A stretch of 64,000 nucleotides of DNA from the NCBI GenBank assembly GCA_002633085.1, contig NSIV01000001.1, forward strand, positions 682,001-746,000, in the 5' to 3' direction. Position numbers and translations under genes: made by a program. Origin of the DNA: Curvibacter sp. PD_MW3. Lineage in GTDB: Bacteria; Pseudomonadota; Gammaproteobacteria; Burkholderiales; Burkholderiaceae_C. The stretch's first letter is position 1; the number at the start of each line of letters is the position of its first letter. The notes under the pieces were generated by a model, which saw only the letters and a program-made list of their open reading frames with translations, searched no databases and was not told where the DNA came from. Shown one piece after another: positions 12,034 through 21,164 of the stretch.

Positions 12034-13178
12034 TCACTAACATCGAAGACCTGCGCGTGCTGGCGCAAAAGCGCGTGCCGCGCATGTTCTACGACTACGC
12101 CGACAGCGGCTCCTGGACCGAAGGCACCTACCGCGCCAATGAAGCCGACTTCCAGAAGATCAAGCTGCGCCAGCGCGTGGCGGTGAACATGGACAACCGC
12201 AGCACGGCCGTCAAGATGATCGGCATCGACGTCAAGATGCCGGTGGCCATCGCCCCCGTGGGCCTGACCGGCATGCAGCATGCCGACGGTGAGATCCATG
12301 CCGCCCGTGCGGCCGAGAAGTTCGGCATTCCGTTCACGCTCTCGACCATGAGCATCTGCTCGATCGAGGACATCGCCGAGAACACCAGTGCGCCGTTCTG
12401 GTTTCAGCTCTACATGATGCGCGACCGCGACGCCATGGCCCGCATGATCCAGCGCGCCAAGGCGGCCAACTGCTCGGCCCTGGTCCTCACGCTGGACCTG
12501 CAGGTGATCGGCCAGCGCCACAAGGACCTGAAGAACGGCCTGACCGCGCCCCCGAAGCCCACGCTGGCCAACATCATCAACCTGATGACCAAGCCGCGCT
12601 GGTGCTTAGGCATGGCGGGCACGCGCCGCCATACCTTCCGCAACCTGGTCGGCCATGTGAAGGGCGTGAGCGACATGACCTCGCTGGCTGCCTGGACCAA
12701 CGAGCAGTTCGACCCGCGTCTATCCTGGCCCGACATTGCCTGGGTGAAGGAACAGTGGGGCGGCAAGCTCATCCTCAAGGGCATCATGGACGCGGAGGAC
12801 GCGAAGCTGGCCGTGGCCAGCGGGGCCGATGCCATTGTGGTCAGCAACCACGGCGGCCGTCAGTTGGACGGCGCGCCGTCCAGCATCGAAGCCCTGCCGG
12901 CCATCGTGGCCGAGGTCGGCTCCAAGATCGAGGTCTGGATGGATGGCGGCATCCGCTCCGGGCAGGACGTGCTCAAGGCCTGGGCGCTGGGCGCACGCGG
13001 CACCATGATTGGCCGCGCCATGGCCTACGGCCTGGGTGCCATGGGCGAGGCCGGCGTGACCAAGGCGCTGCAGATGATCCACAAGGAACTCGACACCACC
13101 ATGGCCTTCTGCGGCCACACCCAACTCTCCAACGTGGACCGCAGCATCCTGCTGCCGGGCACCTACCCGACCGCCTGA
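12021..13178 (+). CDS. lldD: L-lactate dehydrogenase (FMN, quinone-linked)
   Basis: A 385-residue member of the alpha-hydroxy-acid oxidase/dehydrogenase family, oxidising L-lactate to pyruvate at the membrane. Its start is GTG, in good distance from GAAGGAG. It has the N-terminal FYDYADSGSWTE, LTLDLQVIGQRHKD, the catalytic-base motif SNHGGRQLDG (H277) and the FMN-binding WMDGGIRSGQDVLKA. Overall pattern is that of Burkholderiales LldD. Other 2-hydroxy acids are possible substrates. Confidence 0.92.
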   Translation: MPSVITNIEDLRVLAQKRVPRMFYDYADSGSWTEGTYRANEADFQKIKLRQRVAVNMDNRSTAVKMIGIDVKMPVAIAPVGLTGMQHADGEIHAARAAEKFGIPFTLSTMSICSIEDIAENTSAPFWFQLYMMRDRDAMARMIQRAKAANCSALVLTLDLQVIGQRHKDLKNGLTAPPKPTLANIINLMTKPRWCLGMAGTRRHTFRNLVGHVKGVSDMTSLAAWTNEQFDPRLSWPDIAWVKEQWGGKLILKGIMDAEDAKLAVASGADAIVVSNHGGRQLDGAPSSIEALPAIVAEVGSKIEVWMDGGIRSGQDVLKAWALGARGTMIGRAMAYGLGAMGEAGVTKALQMIHKELDTTMAFCGHTQLSNVDRSILLPGTYPTA

Positions 13179-13200
13179 TCCCGCGGCTGGTGCAGCCGGC

Positions 13201-13788
13201 TCAGGCCGGTTGCACCTCCAGGTGGTACAGGCCCCAGGGGCACTGGGCAAAGCGCTCCGGCAACGGCTTGGCGGCCATGTCGGGGTAGCGGTCGGCATCG
13301 AACACGGCCCACAAGGGCCCCAGCCCGCCCAGCGCCATCGGCTGGCCGTCCAGATGGGTGGCGACGATGAAACGCTGCTGGCGCGCCCGCGCCAGGCTCA
13401 GGTTGACGGTATAGCCATCGACCGCACGCAGCACCAGCTTGGCCGGGCTGTTCACATCCACGCCGGCAGACTGCAACACCTCGGTCAGCAGCGGACCCTT
13501 GAGCGTGTGGACCTTGGCGTCGTATTCCACCGTCGGATGGATGGTCACAGCCGGCAGACGGGTCAAGGCGGCGAAATCGAACACATGCGCCTTGTCAAAG
13601 GCGATCTGCTGCTTGGCCATCATCTGGTCCAGCGCCTTGTCCAGCGGCCCGCGGTTGCCGCGGCCGATGGCGCCGGTGACGGTCAGCAGACCGGGACCGA
13701 CCGGGCGCTGACGTGCTGGCGCGGCCAAAGCGGCCGAGGTGAGCGTGGCACCGGTGGCGGCCACCGCCAGGAAATGGCGTTTTTTCAT
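13201..13788 (-). CDS. Exported molybdopterin-oxidoreductase-fold protein
   Basis: A 195-residue protein with a signal peptide (MKKRHFLAVAATGATLTSAALA, cleavage expected after ALA). The mature part resembles the small SUOX/MOSC-neighbour 'oxidoreductase molybdopterin-binding' domain: FDFAALTRLPAVTI, LKGPLLTEVLQSAGV, DGYTVNLSL, WAVFDADRYPDM. The Cys that ligates molybdenum in sulfite-oxidase-type enzymes is not evident, so cofactor binding is doubtful and a sensory or scaffold role is possible. It is divergent from the sensor kinase at 13898 across 109 bp. Confidence 0.7.
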   Translation of the reverse strand: MKKRHFLAVAATGATLTSAALAAPARQRPVGPGLLTVTGAIGRGNRGPLDKALDQMMAKQQIAFDKAHVFDFAALTRLPAVTIHPTVEYDAKVHTLKGPLLTEVLQSAGVDVNSPAKLVLRAVDGYTVNLSLARARQQRFIVATHLDGQPMALGGLGPLWAVFDADRYPDMAAKPLPERFAQCPWGLYHLEVQPA

Positions 13789-13897
13789 CGACTTCCTCCT
13801 TCAATCAGGTTCAACGGCAGGGACGTATCATGGTGCCAAGCACTGGCAACACACAATACACCCATGCGGACTCCCGACTGATTGAGACAACAGCCCT

Positions 13898-15487
13898 ATG
13901 CGAGCACTCAAGAAGCACCTGACCACCAGCCAATGGATCGTCACCGCCCTGAGCGCACTGGCCATCCTGCTGCTGATCCTGGGCTACTTCGACCGCGTGA
14001 GCCGCTTCGAGACCTCGCACCACGACCTGGCACGCACCACCAGCGCGGAAGTTGCCAACCAGGTAACTTTCATCCTGAGCGAACGGCAGCGCCAGGTGCA
14101 GTTGTACGCCGAAGACCATCTGCCGCTACTGCGCCAGTTGCAAGCGGCCCCGGATGACACGGCCATCCACAAACAGCTGGAGCGCAGCCTGAAGCGGGTC
14201 TTTCCCGACGTCTTCGGCTTCACCATCACCAACGACCAGGGCGTGCCCCTCACCCCCGACTTCGATGGTTATGTGGGCGATGTCTGCGTGCAGGACATCC
14301 AGACCTATGTCCTGCGTGGCTTCTATGCAGCCCGCATCCACCCGAACAACCTGGCCTATCACTACGACGTCATGGCCAACTGGCGCGGCACGGGCGACCG
14401 GCCCTTTGTGCTGATGGTCAGCTTCGCGCCCACGGAGCTGGCCCAGATGATCCACAGCATCCAGCCGCCCGGCCATCAGTTGATGCTGGTCTCGAAAGAG
14501 GTGCGGCCGATGATCGAGGTCACCGCCGAAGGCGCGCGCAACCGGACGCCGCGCGAGGACTACCACCTGACAGCGGACGAGCTGGACCGCCTGTTGGCCC
14601 GCCACCCGGTGGCGCACAGCCAGTGGCAAGTGGCCGACCTGGCGCAGCCGGACTTCTTTGCCGCCTACCAGCGGCGCACGCTGTGGGGCACCTTGCTTCT
14701 GCTGCTGGCCTTCGGACTGGTGGTCGGCACCGCGCTCTTCCTGCTGCGTCGTGAAGACCGGCGCCGCCAGGCGGCCGAACGCTCGCGCGAAGAGCTGCTC
14801 TCGGTCATCACGCACGAGATGCGCACGCCGATCTCCACCATTTCCAGCACGCTGTCGTTCCTCGACCAGGGCCAGCTGGGCGAGCTGCCGCCGCGGCTGC
14901 AGACCGGTCTGACCATGATCGGGCGCAATGCCGAGCGGCTGCTGCGCCTGATCGACGACCTGCTGGAGAGCCGGCGCATCGAGTCGGGCCGGCTCTCGCT
15001 GCAAAAATGTCCGGTTGACCTGACCCTGAATGTGCGCGACACCCTGACACAGCTGCGCGATTACGCGCAGCAAAGCGAAGTCCAGCTCGACTTCACGCCG
15101 CCGGAGCAACCGCTCTGGGTCCACGCCGATCCGGTGCGTCTGCAGCAGATTGGCAGCAACCTGGTCTCCAACGCCGCCAAGTTTTCGCCGCGCGGCGGCA
15201 CCGTGCGCGTGGGCATCATGAAGACCGGCCAAGGCAAGGCACGCGTCTGCATCAGCGACGATGGGCCGGGCATTCCGGCCGACTTCGGGCCGCACGTGTT
15301 CGAAAAATTCGCCCGTGGTCCCGCCCGCCCCAACCGCCCCATTGCCAGCACCGGGCTGGGCCTGAGCATCGTCAAGGCGCTGGTCGAAGCACACGGCGGC
15401 AGCGTGGGTTTCGAGTCGGTTGAAGGCCACGGCGTCACTTTCTATTTCGAGCTGCCGGCAGTGCCGCCGCCGGCTGCAGAGACCTGA
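13898..15487 (+). CDS. Membrane sensor histidine kinase, orphan
   Basis: A 529-residue kinase. A membrane segment at about 15-30 is followed by a roughly 230-residue periplasmic domain and a second segment (about 265-285). Then come HisKA with the H-box VITHEMRTP (H306), and a HATPase domain with NLVSNAAKF, DDGPGIP and STGLGLSIVKA. No response regulator gene adjoins it. The divergent gene encodes an exported molybdopterin-fold protein; a sensory pair is an inference from head-to-head position only. Confidence 0.9.
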   Translation: MRALKKHLTTSQWIVTALSALAILLLILGYFDRVSRFETSHHDLARTTSAEVANQVTFILSERQRQVQLYAEDHLPLLRQLQAAPDDTAIHKQLERSLKRVFPDVFGFTITNDQGVPLTPDFDGYVGDVCVQDIQTYVLRGFYAARIHPNNLAYHYDVMANWRGTGDRPFVLMVSFAPTELAQMIHSIQPPGHQLMLVSKEVRPMIEVTAEGARNRTPREDYHLTADELDRLLARHPVAHSQWQVADLAQPDFFAAYQRRTLWGTLLLLLAFGLVVGTALFLLRREDRRRQAAERSREELLSVITHEMRTPISTISSTLSFLDQGQLGELPPRLQTGLTMIGRNAERLLRLIDDLLESRRIESGRLSLQKCPVDLTLNVRDTLTQLRDYAQQSEVQLDFTPPEQPLWVHADPVRLQQIGSNLVSNAAKFSPRGGTVRVGIMKTGQGKARVCISDDGPGIPADFGPHVFEKFARGPARPNRPIASTGLGLSIVKALVEAHGGSVGFESVEGHGVTFYFELPAVPPPAAET

Positions 15488-15536
15488 CGCACCGGCCGCG
15501 TCACCTTCGGGCCACTGCGGCCCCGCCCCAACCGCC

Positions 15537-16781
15537 ATGAGTACCTCCTCGCCCAACCGGCGCATCGCCCACCTCGACATGGACGCGTTCTACGCCTCGG
15601 TCGAGCTGCTGCGCTACCCGCAGCTCAAGGGCCTGCCGGTGGTCATCGGCGGCAGCCGGCGCCGGCCTGACGACGCACTCCTGCAACAGTACGCCGAGGT
15701 GCCGCTGTCCGAGATTCCCGTCGAAGCCTTTGCGCTGTTGAAGGACTACACCGGCCGTGGCGTCATCACCACCGCCACCTACCCGGCGCGCCAGTTCGGC
15801 GTCGGTTCGGCCATGGGTCTGATGAAGGCCGCCAAGCTGTGCCCGCAGGCCATCCTGCTGCCGGTGGACTTCGATGAATACCGCAAGTACTCGCGCCTGT
15901 TCAAGAACGTCATCACCGAGATCGCGCCGCTGATGGAAGACCGCGGCGTGGACGAGGTCTACATCGACTTCACCGAGGTGCCGGGCGGCCAGCGCGAGGG
16001 CGGGCGCACGCTGGCACGGTTGATCCAGAAAAGCATCCTGGAGGCCACCGGCCTGACCTGCTCCATCGGCGTGGCACCCAACAAGCTGCTGGCCAAGATG
16101 GCAAGCGAGTTCAACAAGCCGAATGGCATTTCCATCGTCCTGCCGGACGACCTGCAGACGCAAATCTGGCCACTGCCCTGCCGCAAGATCAACGGTGTCG
16201 GCCCCAAGACCGACGCCAAGCTGCAGGCGCACGGCATCCACACCATCGGCGAGCTGGCGGCCCGTGAACCAACCTGGCTGGTGGAACACTTCGGCAAGAG
16301 CTACGGCACCTGGTTGTTTGAGGCGGCCTGGGGCCGCGACGAGCGGCCGGTGGTGACCGAGAGCGAGCCGGTGTCGGTGAGCCGCGAAACAACGTTCGAG
16401 CGCGACCTGCACGCCGTGCGCGACAAGACCGAGCTGGGCGCCGTCTTCACCTGGCTGTGCGAGCGCGTGGCGGCCGACCTGCAACGCAAGGGTTATGTGG
16501 GCAAGACCATCGGCATCAAGTTGCGCTACGACGACTTCAAGAGCGTGACGCGTGACCAGACCATCGAGCTCTACACCAGTGATGCCAAGGCCATCCGCCA
16601 GGCCGCCGGCCAGTGCCTCAAGCGCGTGGACCTGTCGCGCCGGCTGCGCCTGCTGGGGGTGCGGGTGGGCTCGCTGCTGCGCGCGGACGAGGCGGATGCC
16701 ATGCAAAAACAGGTCGAAGCCCTTGTCGGGCATGCGCCAAACGCTATGAATTCAGGAGCAAAAACCGGTTCACTGTTCTGA
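15537..16781 (+). CDS. dinB: DNA polymerase IV (Y family)
   Basis: Error-prone translesion polymerase, 414 residues against 351 in E. coli. The metal-binding HLDMDAF (D14) and GVDEVYID (D139/E140) motifs, TCSIGVAPNKLLAKMAS and the KINGVGPKT hairpin-helix-hairpin are present. An insert of about 25 residues splits the VVIGG and RGVITTATYPAR segments in the fingers region, where E. coli is contiguous. The C-terminal codons 403-408 coincide with a degenerate copy of the 17-bp GCTAT element (16743-16759). No clamp-binding motif is obvious at the very end (TGSLF may serve). Confidence 0.94.
   Translation: MSTSSPNRRIAHLDMDAFYASVELLRYPQLKGLPVVIGGSRRRPDDALLQQYAEVPLSEIPVEAFALLKDYTGRGVITTATYPARQFGVGSAMGLMKAAKLCPQAILLPVDFDEYRKYSRLFKNVITEIAPLMEDRGVDEVYIDFTEVPGGQREGGRTLARLIQKSILEATGLTCSIGVAPNKLLAKMASEFNKPNGISIVLPDDLQTQIWPLPCRKINGVGPKTDAKLQAHGIHTIGELAAREPTWLVEHFGKSYGTWLFEAAWGRDERPVVTESEPVSVSRETTFERDLHAVRDKTELGAVFTWLCERVAADLQRKGYVGKTIGIKLRYDDFKSVTRDQTIELYTSDAKAIRQAAGQCLKRVDLSRRLRLLGVRVGSLLRADEADAMQKQVEALVGHAPNAMNSGAKTGSLF
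16743..16759. repeat. Degenerate copy of the dispersed 17-bp palindromic element
   Basis: GCTATGAATTCAGGAGC shares the GCTAT arm and length of the element seen at 18666, 45063, 50701 and 53665, but the second arm is GGAGC instead of ATAGC. It lies in frame at the end of dinB, encoding AMNSGA. Confidence 0.4.
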
Positions 16782-16793
16782 CCCACCGGACCC

Positions 16794-16829
16794 TTGAAAA
16801 ATCTGACATGAAACTTACAATTAAGTTTC
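16794..16829 (+). promoter_or_regulatory. Sigma-70 promoter with an operator over the -10 box
   Basis: TTGAAA (16794-16799), a 16-base spacer and TACAAT (16816-16821) form a strong promoter. The -10 lies inside the perfect inverted repeat GAAACTTA-N4-TAAGTTTC (16810-16829). A repressor bound there would block RNA polymerase. An AGGAGGT ribosome site and the ATG at 16845 follow, so the transcript has a leader of about 15-20 bases. Confidence 0.7.
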
Positions 16830-16844
16830 GTGCAGGAGGTTCCC

Positions 16845-17123
16845 ATGAAACACGCCCTCACACTGGTGGAAATCCATCGCATCAAGCGCTGGCATGTGGC
16901 ACACCGAGACGAGCACCCGCTGGAGTACGAGATGTGGGACGCCATGCTCTGCCTGTGGCTGATGGGCTGGGTCGGCTGGCTGCCCGCCTTTGCGCTCGAT
17001 GCCCTCTGGGCTTGGCCGCTGTGCCTGCTGGCCATGAGCGCACCGCAGATGTATGTGGCGTGGCGCCGGTACGCACACCAGACGCAACGCCTGCGATGCG
17101 ACTGGCTCGGCAACGTCGGTTAA
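16845..17123 (+). CDS. Small membrane protein of unknown function
   Basis: A 92-residue protein with a charged, His-rich N-terminus (EIHRIKRWHVAHRDEH) and two Trp-rich membrane helices (about residues 33-53 and 55-74), ending in a basic tail. I do not recognise a family. The ATG has an AGGAGGT ribosome site 7 bases upstream and a strong promoter with a palindromic operator, so it is a real and probably switchable gene. It is flanked by unrelated genes and seems to be transcribed alone. Confidence 0.75.
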   Translation: MKHALTLVEIHRIKRWHVAHRDEHPLEYEMWDAMLCLWLMGWVGWLPAFALDALWAWPLCLLAMSAPQMYVAWRRYAHQTQRLRCDWLGNVG

Positions 17124-17209
17124 GCGGCTATTTCGCTACCTCGCCGCCCCCGGGGCGAAACGCGTCCCCTGCCTGCTGCCAGCAGAGGACGAGTGGGGAA
17201 GCTAACGGC

Positions 17210-17719
17210 TCACGCCACCTCGATTTCATCCTGATGGTTGGCCACGTGAAACGCGTGGGCCAGGGCGAAATCAGCCCGGCTCAGTGCCCCATAGGCAAAG
17301 TGCGGTTGAAGCGCACCGGTGTGGCTCTGGAAGCGTGTGACCGCCGCGCGCAGGCGAGCCGCACCGGGCTGCCAATCCGGCAGCTGCGCCAGTTGCGGCG
17401 CGCCGGGAATCGGTTCGGTCAGGCCGTGGCTCATGCGGCCGCGCCACTTGAAAAAGGCAAAGGCCGCGGAACCGGCGGTGGCCTGGAACAGCGCGCTCTT
17501 CGGTGCGGGAAAACCGTCCAGGCTCATCTCGATGCTTTGCGCCAGGTGGTCGAGCACGGCACGCATCGTCCACGTGTTGGTGCTGCGCACCCGGGTGGCG
17601 CGCTCAAGCCGGTCGAGCCAGCGCAGCACATCGTCCAGTGACTGGACTTTAGGAATATCGGCCATGGCACCTCCGGCGAGCAAGCTCGTTTGTAGAACAA
17701 GGTAATGTCTGCGGTTCAT
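17210..17719 (-). CDS. DUF1569 domain protein
   Basis: A 169-residue protein of the DUF1569 family, related in fold to DinB/YfiT-type metal-dependent four-helix bundles. It contains RSTNTWTMRAVLDHLAQSIEMSLDG and a C-terminal AHAFHVANHQDE, which supply three His suitable for a metal site (H58-region, H158, H162). The N-terminus (MNRRHYLVLQTSLLAGGAMA) could be an export signal; alternatively translation starts at 17665 (MADIPKVQSLD). Function is unknown. Confidence 0.75.
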   Translation of the reverse strand: MNRRHYLVLQTSLLAGGAMADIPKVQSLDDVLRWLDRLERATRVRSTNTWTMRAVLDHLAQSIEMSLDGFPAPKSALFQATAGSAAFAFFKWRGRMSHGLTEPIPGAPQLAQLPDWQPGAARLRAAVTRFQSHTGALQPHFAYGALSRADFALAHAFHVANHQDEIEVA

Positions 17720-17805
17720 CTTTGGGGGACCCTGTTTCGCACAGGTGACTGTTGAAGACGGGTTCGTTCGATTACAGTTTATCCACTCTTACCCACACCG
17801 CCACC

Positions 17806-18642
17806 ATGAACTGCTTCACGCTCACCATCACCGACCATATCGCCCACCTGGTGCTCAACCGCCCGGAAGCGATGAACACCATGCACCCGCAGTTCTGGCG
17901 CGAACTCGACGCCGTGCTGACACAGCTGCATGCCGGCAACGAGGCACGTGCGCTGGTGATCAGCAGCACCGGCCGGCACTTCAGCGCCGGCATGGCGCTG
18001 GAGACCTTCGGCGGCGCGGTGCAGCTGGACGACCGCAGCCCCGAAGGCCGCGCTGCCATCTTCGACCTGCTGACCGACATGCAGGCCACCTTCACCAAGC
18101 TGGAAACGCTGCGCATTCCGGTGATCGCGGCCATCCAGGGCGGCTGCATCGGCGGCGCGGTGGACATGGTCAGCGCCTGCTGCCTGCGCTACGCCACGAG
18201 TGATGCCTTCTTCTGCATCCAGGAGATCAACATCGGCATGGTGGCCGACGTTGGCACATTGCAGCGGCTGCCCAAGCTCATGCCACTGGGCGTGGTGAAG
18301 GAACTGGCCTACACCGGCCGCCGCCTGCCGGCCGCGCAGGCGCTCGGCTACGGCCTGGTGAACCAGGTGTTCGACACCCCCGAAGCGTTGCTGGCCGCTG
18401 CACTGCAGACGGCCAAGGAGATTGCGAGCAAACCGCCGGTGGCGATCTGGGGCACCAAACAGGCCTTGCACTATGCGCGCGACCACGGCGTGGACGACGC
18501 GCTCAAGCAGATGGGTTGGCTCCAAGGCGCGATCTGGAGCAACAAGCATGTGCTGGAGGCCGTGACGGCCATGAAAGAAAAACGCGGCGGCAACTTCCCG
18601 CCGCTGGCACCGCTGCAATCCTTCAAAGAAATCGGCCAGTAG
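17806..18642 (+). CDS. Crotonase-family enzyme, dienoyl-CoA isomerase-like
   Basis: A 278-residue enoyl-CoA hydratase/isomerase superfamily protein. The oxyanion-hole segments are GRHFSAGMAL and GGCIGGAVD. Acidic residues D120, E140 and D148 have the same spacing (20 and 8) as the catalytic triad of mammalian delta3,5-delta2,4-dienoyl-CoA isomerase, and the motif ADVGTLQRLPK is typical of that branch. It probably isomerises dienoyl-CoA intermediates of unsaturated fatty acid oxidation. The start is at MNCFTLT; the frame continues 18 codons upstream but lacks family similarity. Confidence 0.88.
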   Translation: MNCFTLTITDHIAHLVLNRPEAMNTMHPQFWRELDAVLTQLHAGNEARALVISSTGRHFSAGMALETFGGAVQLDDRSPEGRAAIFDLLTDMQATFTKLETLRIPVIAAIQGGCIGGAVDMVSACCLRYATSDAFFCIQEINIGMVADVGTLQRLPKLMPLGVVKELAYTGRRLPAAQALGYGLVNQVFDTPEALLAAALQTAKEIASKPPVAIWGTKQALHYARDHGVDDALKQMGWLQGAIWSNKHVLEAVTAMKEKRGGNFPPLAPLQSFKEIGQ

Positions 18643-18665
18643 CCCTTGCTGAATAAGCGCAAACA

Positions 18666-18682
18666 GCTACTTTTTTGATAGC
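18666..18682. repeat. 17-bp palindromic element GCTAC-N7-ATAGC
   Basis: GCTACTTTTTTGATAGC lies between the convergent crotonase and queF genes. With copies at 45063-45079 and 50701-50717 it defines a 5-7-5 element of form GCTAY-N7-RTAGC (one of five arm pairs wobbles). Its T-run could also help termination here. Confidence 0.65.
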
Positions 18683-18685
18683 GAA

Positions 18686-19531
18686 TTACTGGCGCGCCGT
18701 GCGCACATTGGCCGGCAGTGCCTGCGGGTGGCTGGTGCGCCAGGGGTTGATGTCCAGCCCGCCACGCCGCGTGTAGCGCGCATAAACCGTCAGCCTGGCC
18801 GGTTTGCAGCGCGTCCACACGTCCATGAAGATGCGCTCCACGCACTGCTCGTGGAACTCGTTGTGGTTGCGAAAGCTCACGATGTACTGCAACAGACCTT
18901 CCTGGTCGATCTGCGGCCCGCTGTAGCTGATCTGCACGCTGGCCCAGTCGGGCTGACCGGTTACCAGGCAGTTGCTCTTGAGCAGGTTGCTGGTCAGCAC
19001 CTCGCTCACCGGCTGCTCGTCGAAAGCGGCCGTCAGCAACTCGGGCGCCGGCGTGTACTGCGAGCACTCCACCTCCAGCCGGTCCAGGTTCAGGCCGTCG
19101 AGTTCGTGGATCGGTTCGCGGTCGAACAACTCAGGGCCGATCAGCTTGACGCCCACCGTGCCCTTGGCCTCGGAGCCGCGCCACACCGCCTCGCTGATGT
19201 CGGCACGGATGCGCGCGAGCACTTCGGCCGCATCATTGAACCGGGTGTTGTTGAAACTGTTGAGGTAGAGCTTGAAGGACTTGCTCTCCACGATATTGGG
19301 TGTCTCGCACGGCACCGTGATGTGCGCCAGCGCCACCTGCGGCTTGCCACGCGCATTGAGCCAGCTCAGCTCATAGGCCGTCCACAAGTCGGCGCCGAGG
19401 AAAGGCAGCGTGGCCGGCACACCGATTTCCTCGCGTTTGGCGATGCGGGCAATCGGGTACAGCAGCGCAGCGTCGTACTGGTCGACGTACGGGACGGCCT
19501 TGCCGAGCGCGGAGTTTTCGGGTGTCGTCAT
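18686..19531 (-). CDS. queF: NADPH-dependent 7-cyano-7-deazaguanine reductase
   Basis: Reduces preQ0 to preQ1 in queuosine synthesis, a nitrile-to-amine reduction. The 281-residue two-module form matches E. coli QueF (282). Catalytic C188 and D195 lie in [11 protein letters not shown], and the N-terminal module has the [17 protein letters not shown] motif. Its start overlaps the yaaA stop (ATGA), so the two are co-transcribed. queD and queE are elsewhere in the window. Confidence 0.96.
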   Translation of the reverse strand: MTTPENSALGKAVPYVDQYDAALLYPIARIAKREEIGVPATLPFLGADLWTAYELSWLNARGKPQVALAHITVPCETPNIVESKSFKLYLNSFNNTRFNDAAEVLARIRADISEAVWRGSEAKGTVGVKLIGPELFDREPIHELDGLNLDRLEVECSQYTPAPELLTAAFDEQPVSEVLTSNLLKSNCLVTGQPDWASVQISYSGPQIDQEGLLQYIVSFRNHNEFHEQCVERIFMDVWTRCKPARLTVYARYTRRGGLDINPWRTSHPQALPANVRTARQ

Positions 19532-20304
19532 TCCTGCACCTTACGACGGAAGACGAGACGATCCGGCTCCGAAGTCGCGGCATCGAAGGCATAACCCTCG
19601 AGGTTGAACTTCTCCAACTGCTTCGGCGTGCTGACGTGGTGGGTGGCGGCGTAGCGCGCCATCAGGCCGCGCGCACGCTTGGCCAGGAAGCTGATGATCT
19701 TGTACTTGCCGCCCTTCCAGTCTTCGAACACGCATTCGATCACGCGCGCCTTCAAGGCCTTCTGGTCCACCGCCTTGAAGTACTCCTGTGACGCCAGATT
19801 CACCACTACCGGCGTCTTGTCGGCCTGCAAGCGCTCATTGAGGTAATCAGCAATCTGCGTGCCCCAGAACTTGTAGAGGTTGTTGCCTTTCGCGTTGGCC
19901 AGTTGGGTGCCCATCTCCAGCCGGTAAGGCTGCATCCAGTCCAGCGGCCGCAGCACGCCGTACAGGCCACTCAGGATGCAGACATGCGCCTGCGCCCAGG
20001 CCAGGTCGTCGGCCTTGAGCGTCTTGGCATCCAGGCCTTCGTAGACATCACCGTTGAAGGCCAGCACTGCCTGCTTGGAATTTTTCGCTGTGAACTTCGG
20101 GCTCCAGGCCTGATAGCGCGCCACGTTCAGGCCCGACAGCGCATCACTGAGGCTCATCAGCTCGGCAATGTCCTGCGGCGACTTCTCGCGCAGGATCTCG
20201 ATCAGCTCGGCCGACTGTTTGACAAACAGCGGCTGCGTGTGCGGCACGTCACCGGCGGGTGTGTCGTAGTCGAGGGACTTGGCGGGGGATAATAAAAACA
20301 ACAT
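19528..20304 (-). CDS. yaaA: Peroxide-stress protein YaaA (UPF0246/DUF328)
   Basis: A 258-residue homologue of E. coli YaaA, a DNA-binding protein that limits free iron and damage under peroxide stress. It starts [14 protein letters not shown] and has [23 protein letters not shown] and the C-terminal RFEF-like FNLEGYAFD. It is coupled to queF. Its start codon overlaps that of truC on the other strand (the four bases CATG at 20302-20305), so each promoter must lie within the other gene. Confidence 0.93.
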   Translation of the reverse strand: MLFLLSPAKSLDYDTPAGDVPHTQPLFVKQSAELIEILREKSPQDIAELMSLSDALSGLNVARYQAWSPKFTAKNSKQAVLAFNGDVYEGLDAKTLKADDLAWAQAHVCILSGLYGVLRPLDWMQPYRLEMGTQLANAKGNNLYKFWGTQIADYLNERLQADKTPVVVNLASQEYFKAVDQKALKARVIECVFEDWKGGKYKIISFLAKRARGLMARYAATHHVSTPKQLEKFNLEGYAFDAATSEPDRLVFRRKVQE

Positions 20305-21007
20305 GCTGGAAATCCTGTATCACGACGATTATCTAGTAGCCGTGAACAAACCGCCGGGGCTGCTGGTGCACCGCACCGGGCTGGACGCAGGAGAAACGCA
20401 GTTCGCGCTGCAGCTGCTGCGCGACCAGCTTGGCCGCCCGGTCTGGCCGGCGCACCGGCTCGACAAGGGCACCAGCGGCGTGCTGCTGTTTGCGCTCGAT
20501 GCAGCCACCGCCAGCCTAGTAGGCCAGACCTTCGACGTCGGCAATACCGTGAAGAAAACCTACCGCGCCGTGGTACGCGGCTGGCCAGAGGCGCAAGGCC
20601 TGATCGACCACCCACTCAAGCGCATGCCCGACGACGCCCGGGCTGGCCGAGAGGAGGTACAGGACGCGCAAACGCGCTACCGCACGCTCGAACACTACGA
20701 GTTGCCGTTGCCCTACGGCAGCTTTGCAACCATGCGCTGCGCGTTGGTGGAGCTGCAACCCCTGACCGGCCGGCGCCACCAATTGCGCCGCCACATGAAG
20801 CACCTGGCCCACCCCATCATCGGCGATGCCACGCATGGCAAGGGCCCCTTGAACCGGGCGGTGGCGGAGTTCCTGGGCCGGCAGCGTTTGTGGCTGCATG
20901 CACTGCGCCTGGCGTTGCCGCATCCGGTCAGCGGATCGATGCTCATCCTTGAAGCGGAACCCGGTGCTGAGTGGCAGTTCTGGGCGAAGCATGTTGCCAC
21001 CACATAG
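20303..21007 (+). CDS. truC: tRNA pseudouridine(65) synthase
   Basis: A 234-residue RluA-family pseudouridine synthase. It starts [19 protein letters not shown], nearly identical in layout to E. coli TruC, and has the catalytic [13 protein letters not shown] with D54. [21 protein letters not shown] completes the family pattern. An ATG eight codons upstream is possible but would overlap yaaA and lacks similarity. It is head-to-head with yaaA with no spacer at all. Confidence 0.93.
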   Translation: MLEILYHDDYLVAVNKPPGLLVHRTGLDAGETQFALQLLRDQLGRPVWPAHRLDKGTSGVLLFALDAATASLVGQTFDVGNTVKKTYRAVVRGWPEAQGLIDHPLKRMPDDARAGREEVQDAQTRYRTLEHYELPLPYGSFATMRCALVELQPLTGRRHQLRRHMKHLAHPIIGDATHGKGPLNRAVAEFLGRQRLWLHALRLALPHPVSGSMLILEAEPGAEWQFWAKHVATT

Positions 21008-21164
21008 CAACCGATTCCGCCACGAGCCGGCGTTCGCCCCGGAGCCCCCCATTCATCGGCCTTTCTTCTGCCTCTGTTTTTGCCGGCGCTGAAATGTGCG
21101 ACCATTCTGGCCTCCGAAGGGAGTCCGCACACCCTGCGCCTTATCCAGAAGAAAGCTCTATCCC

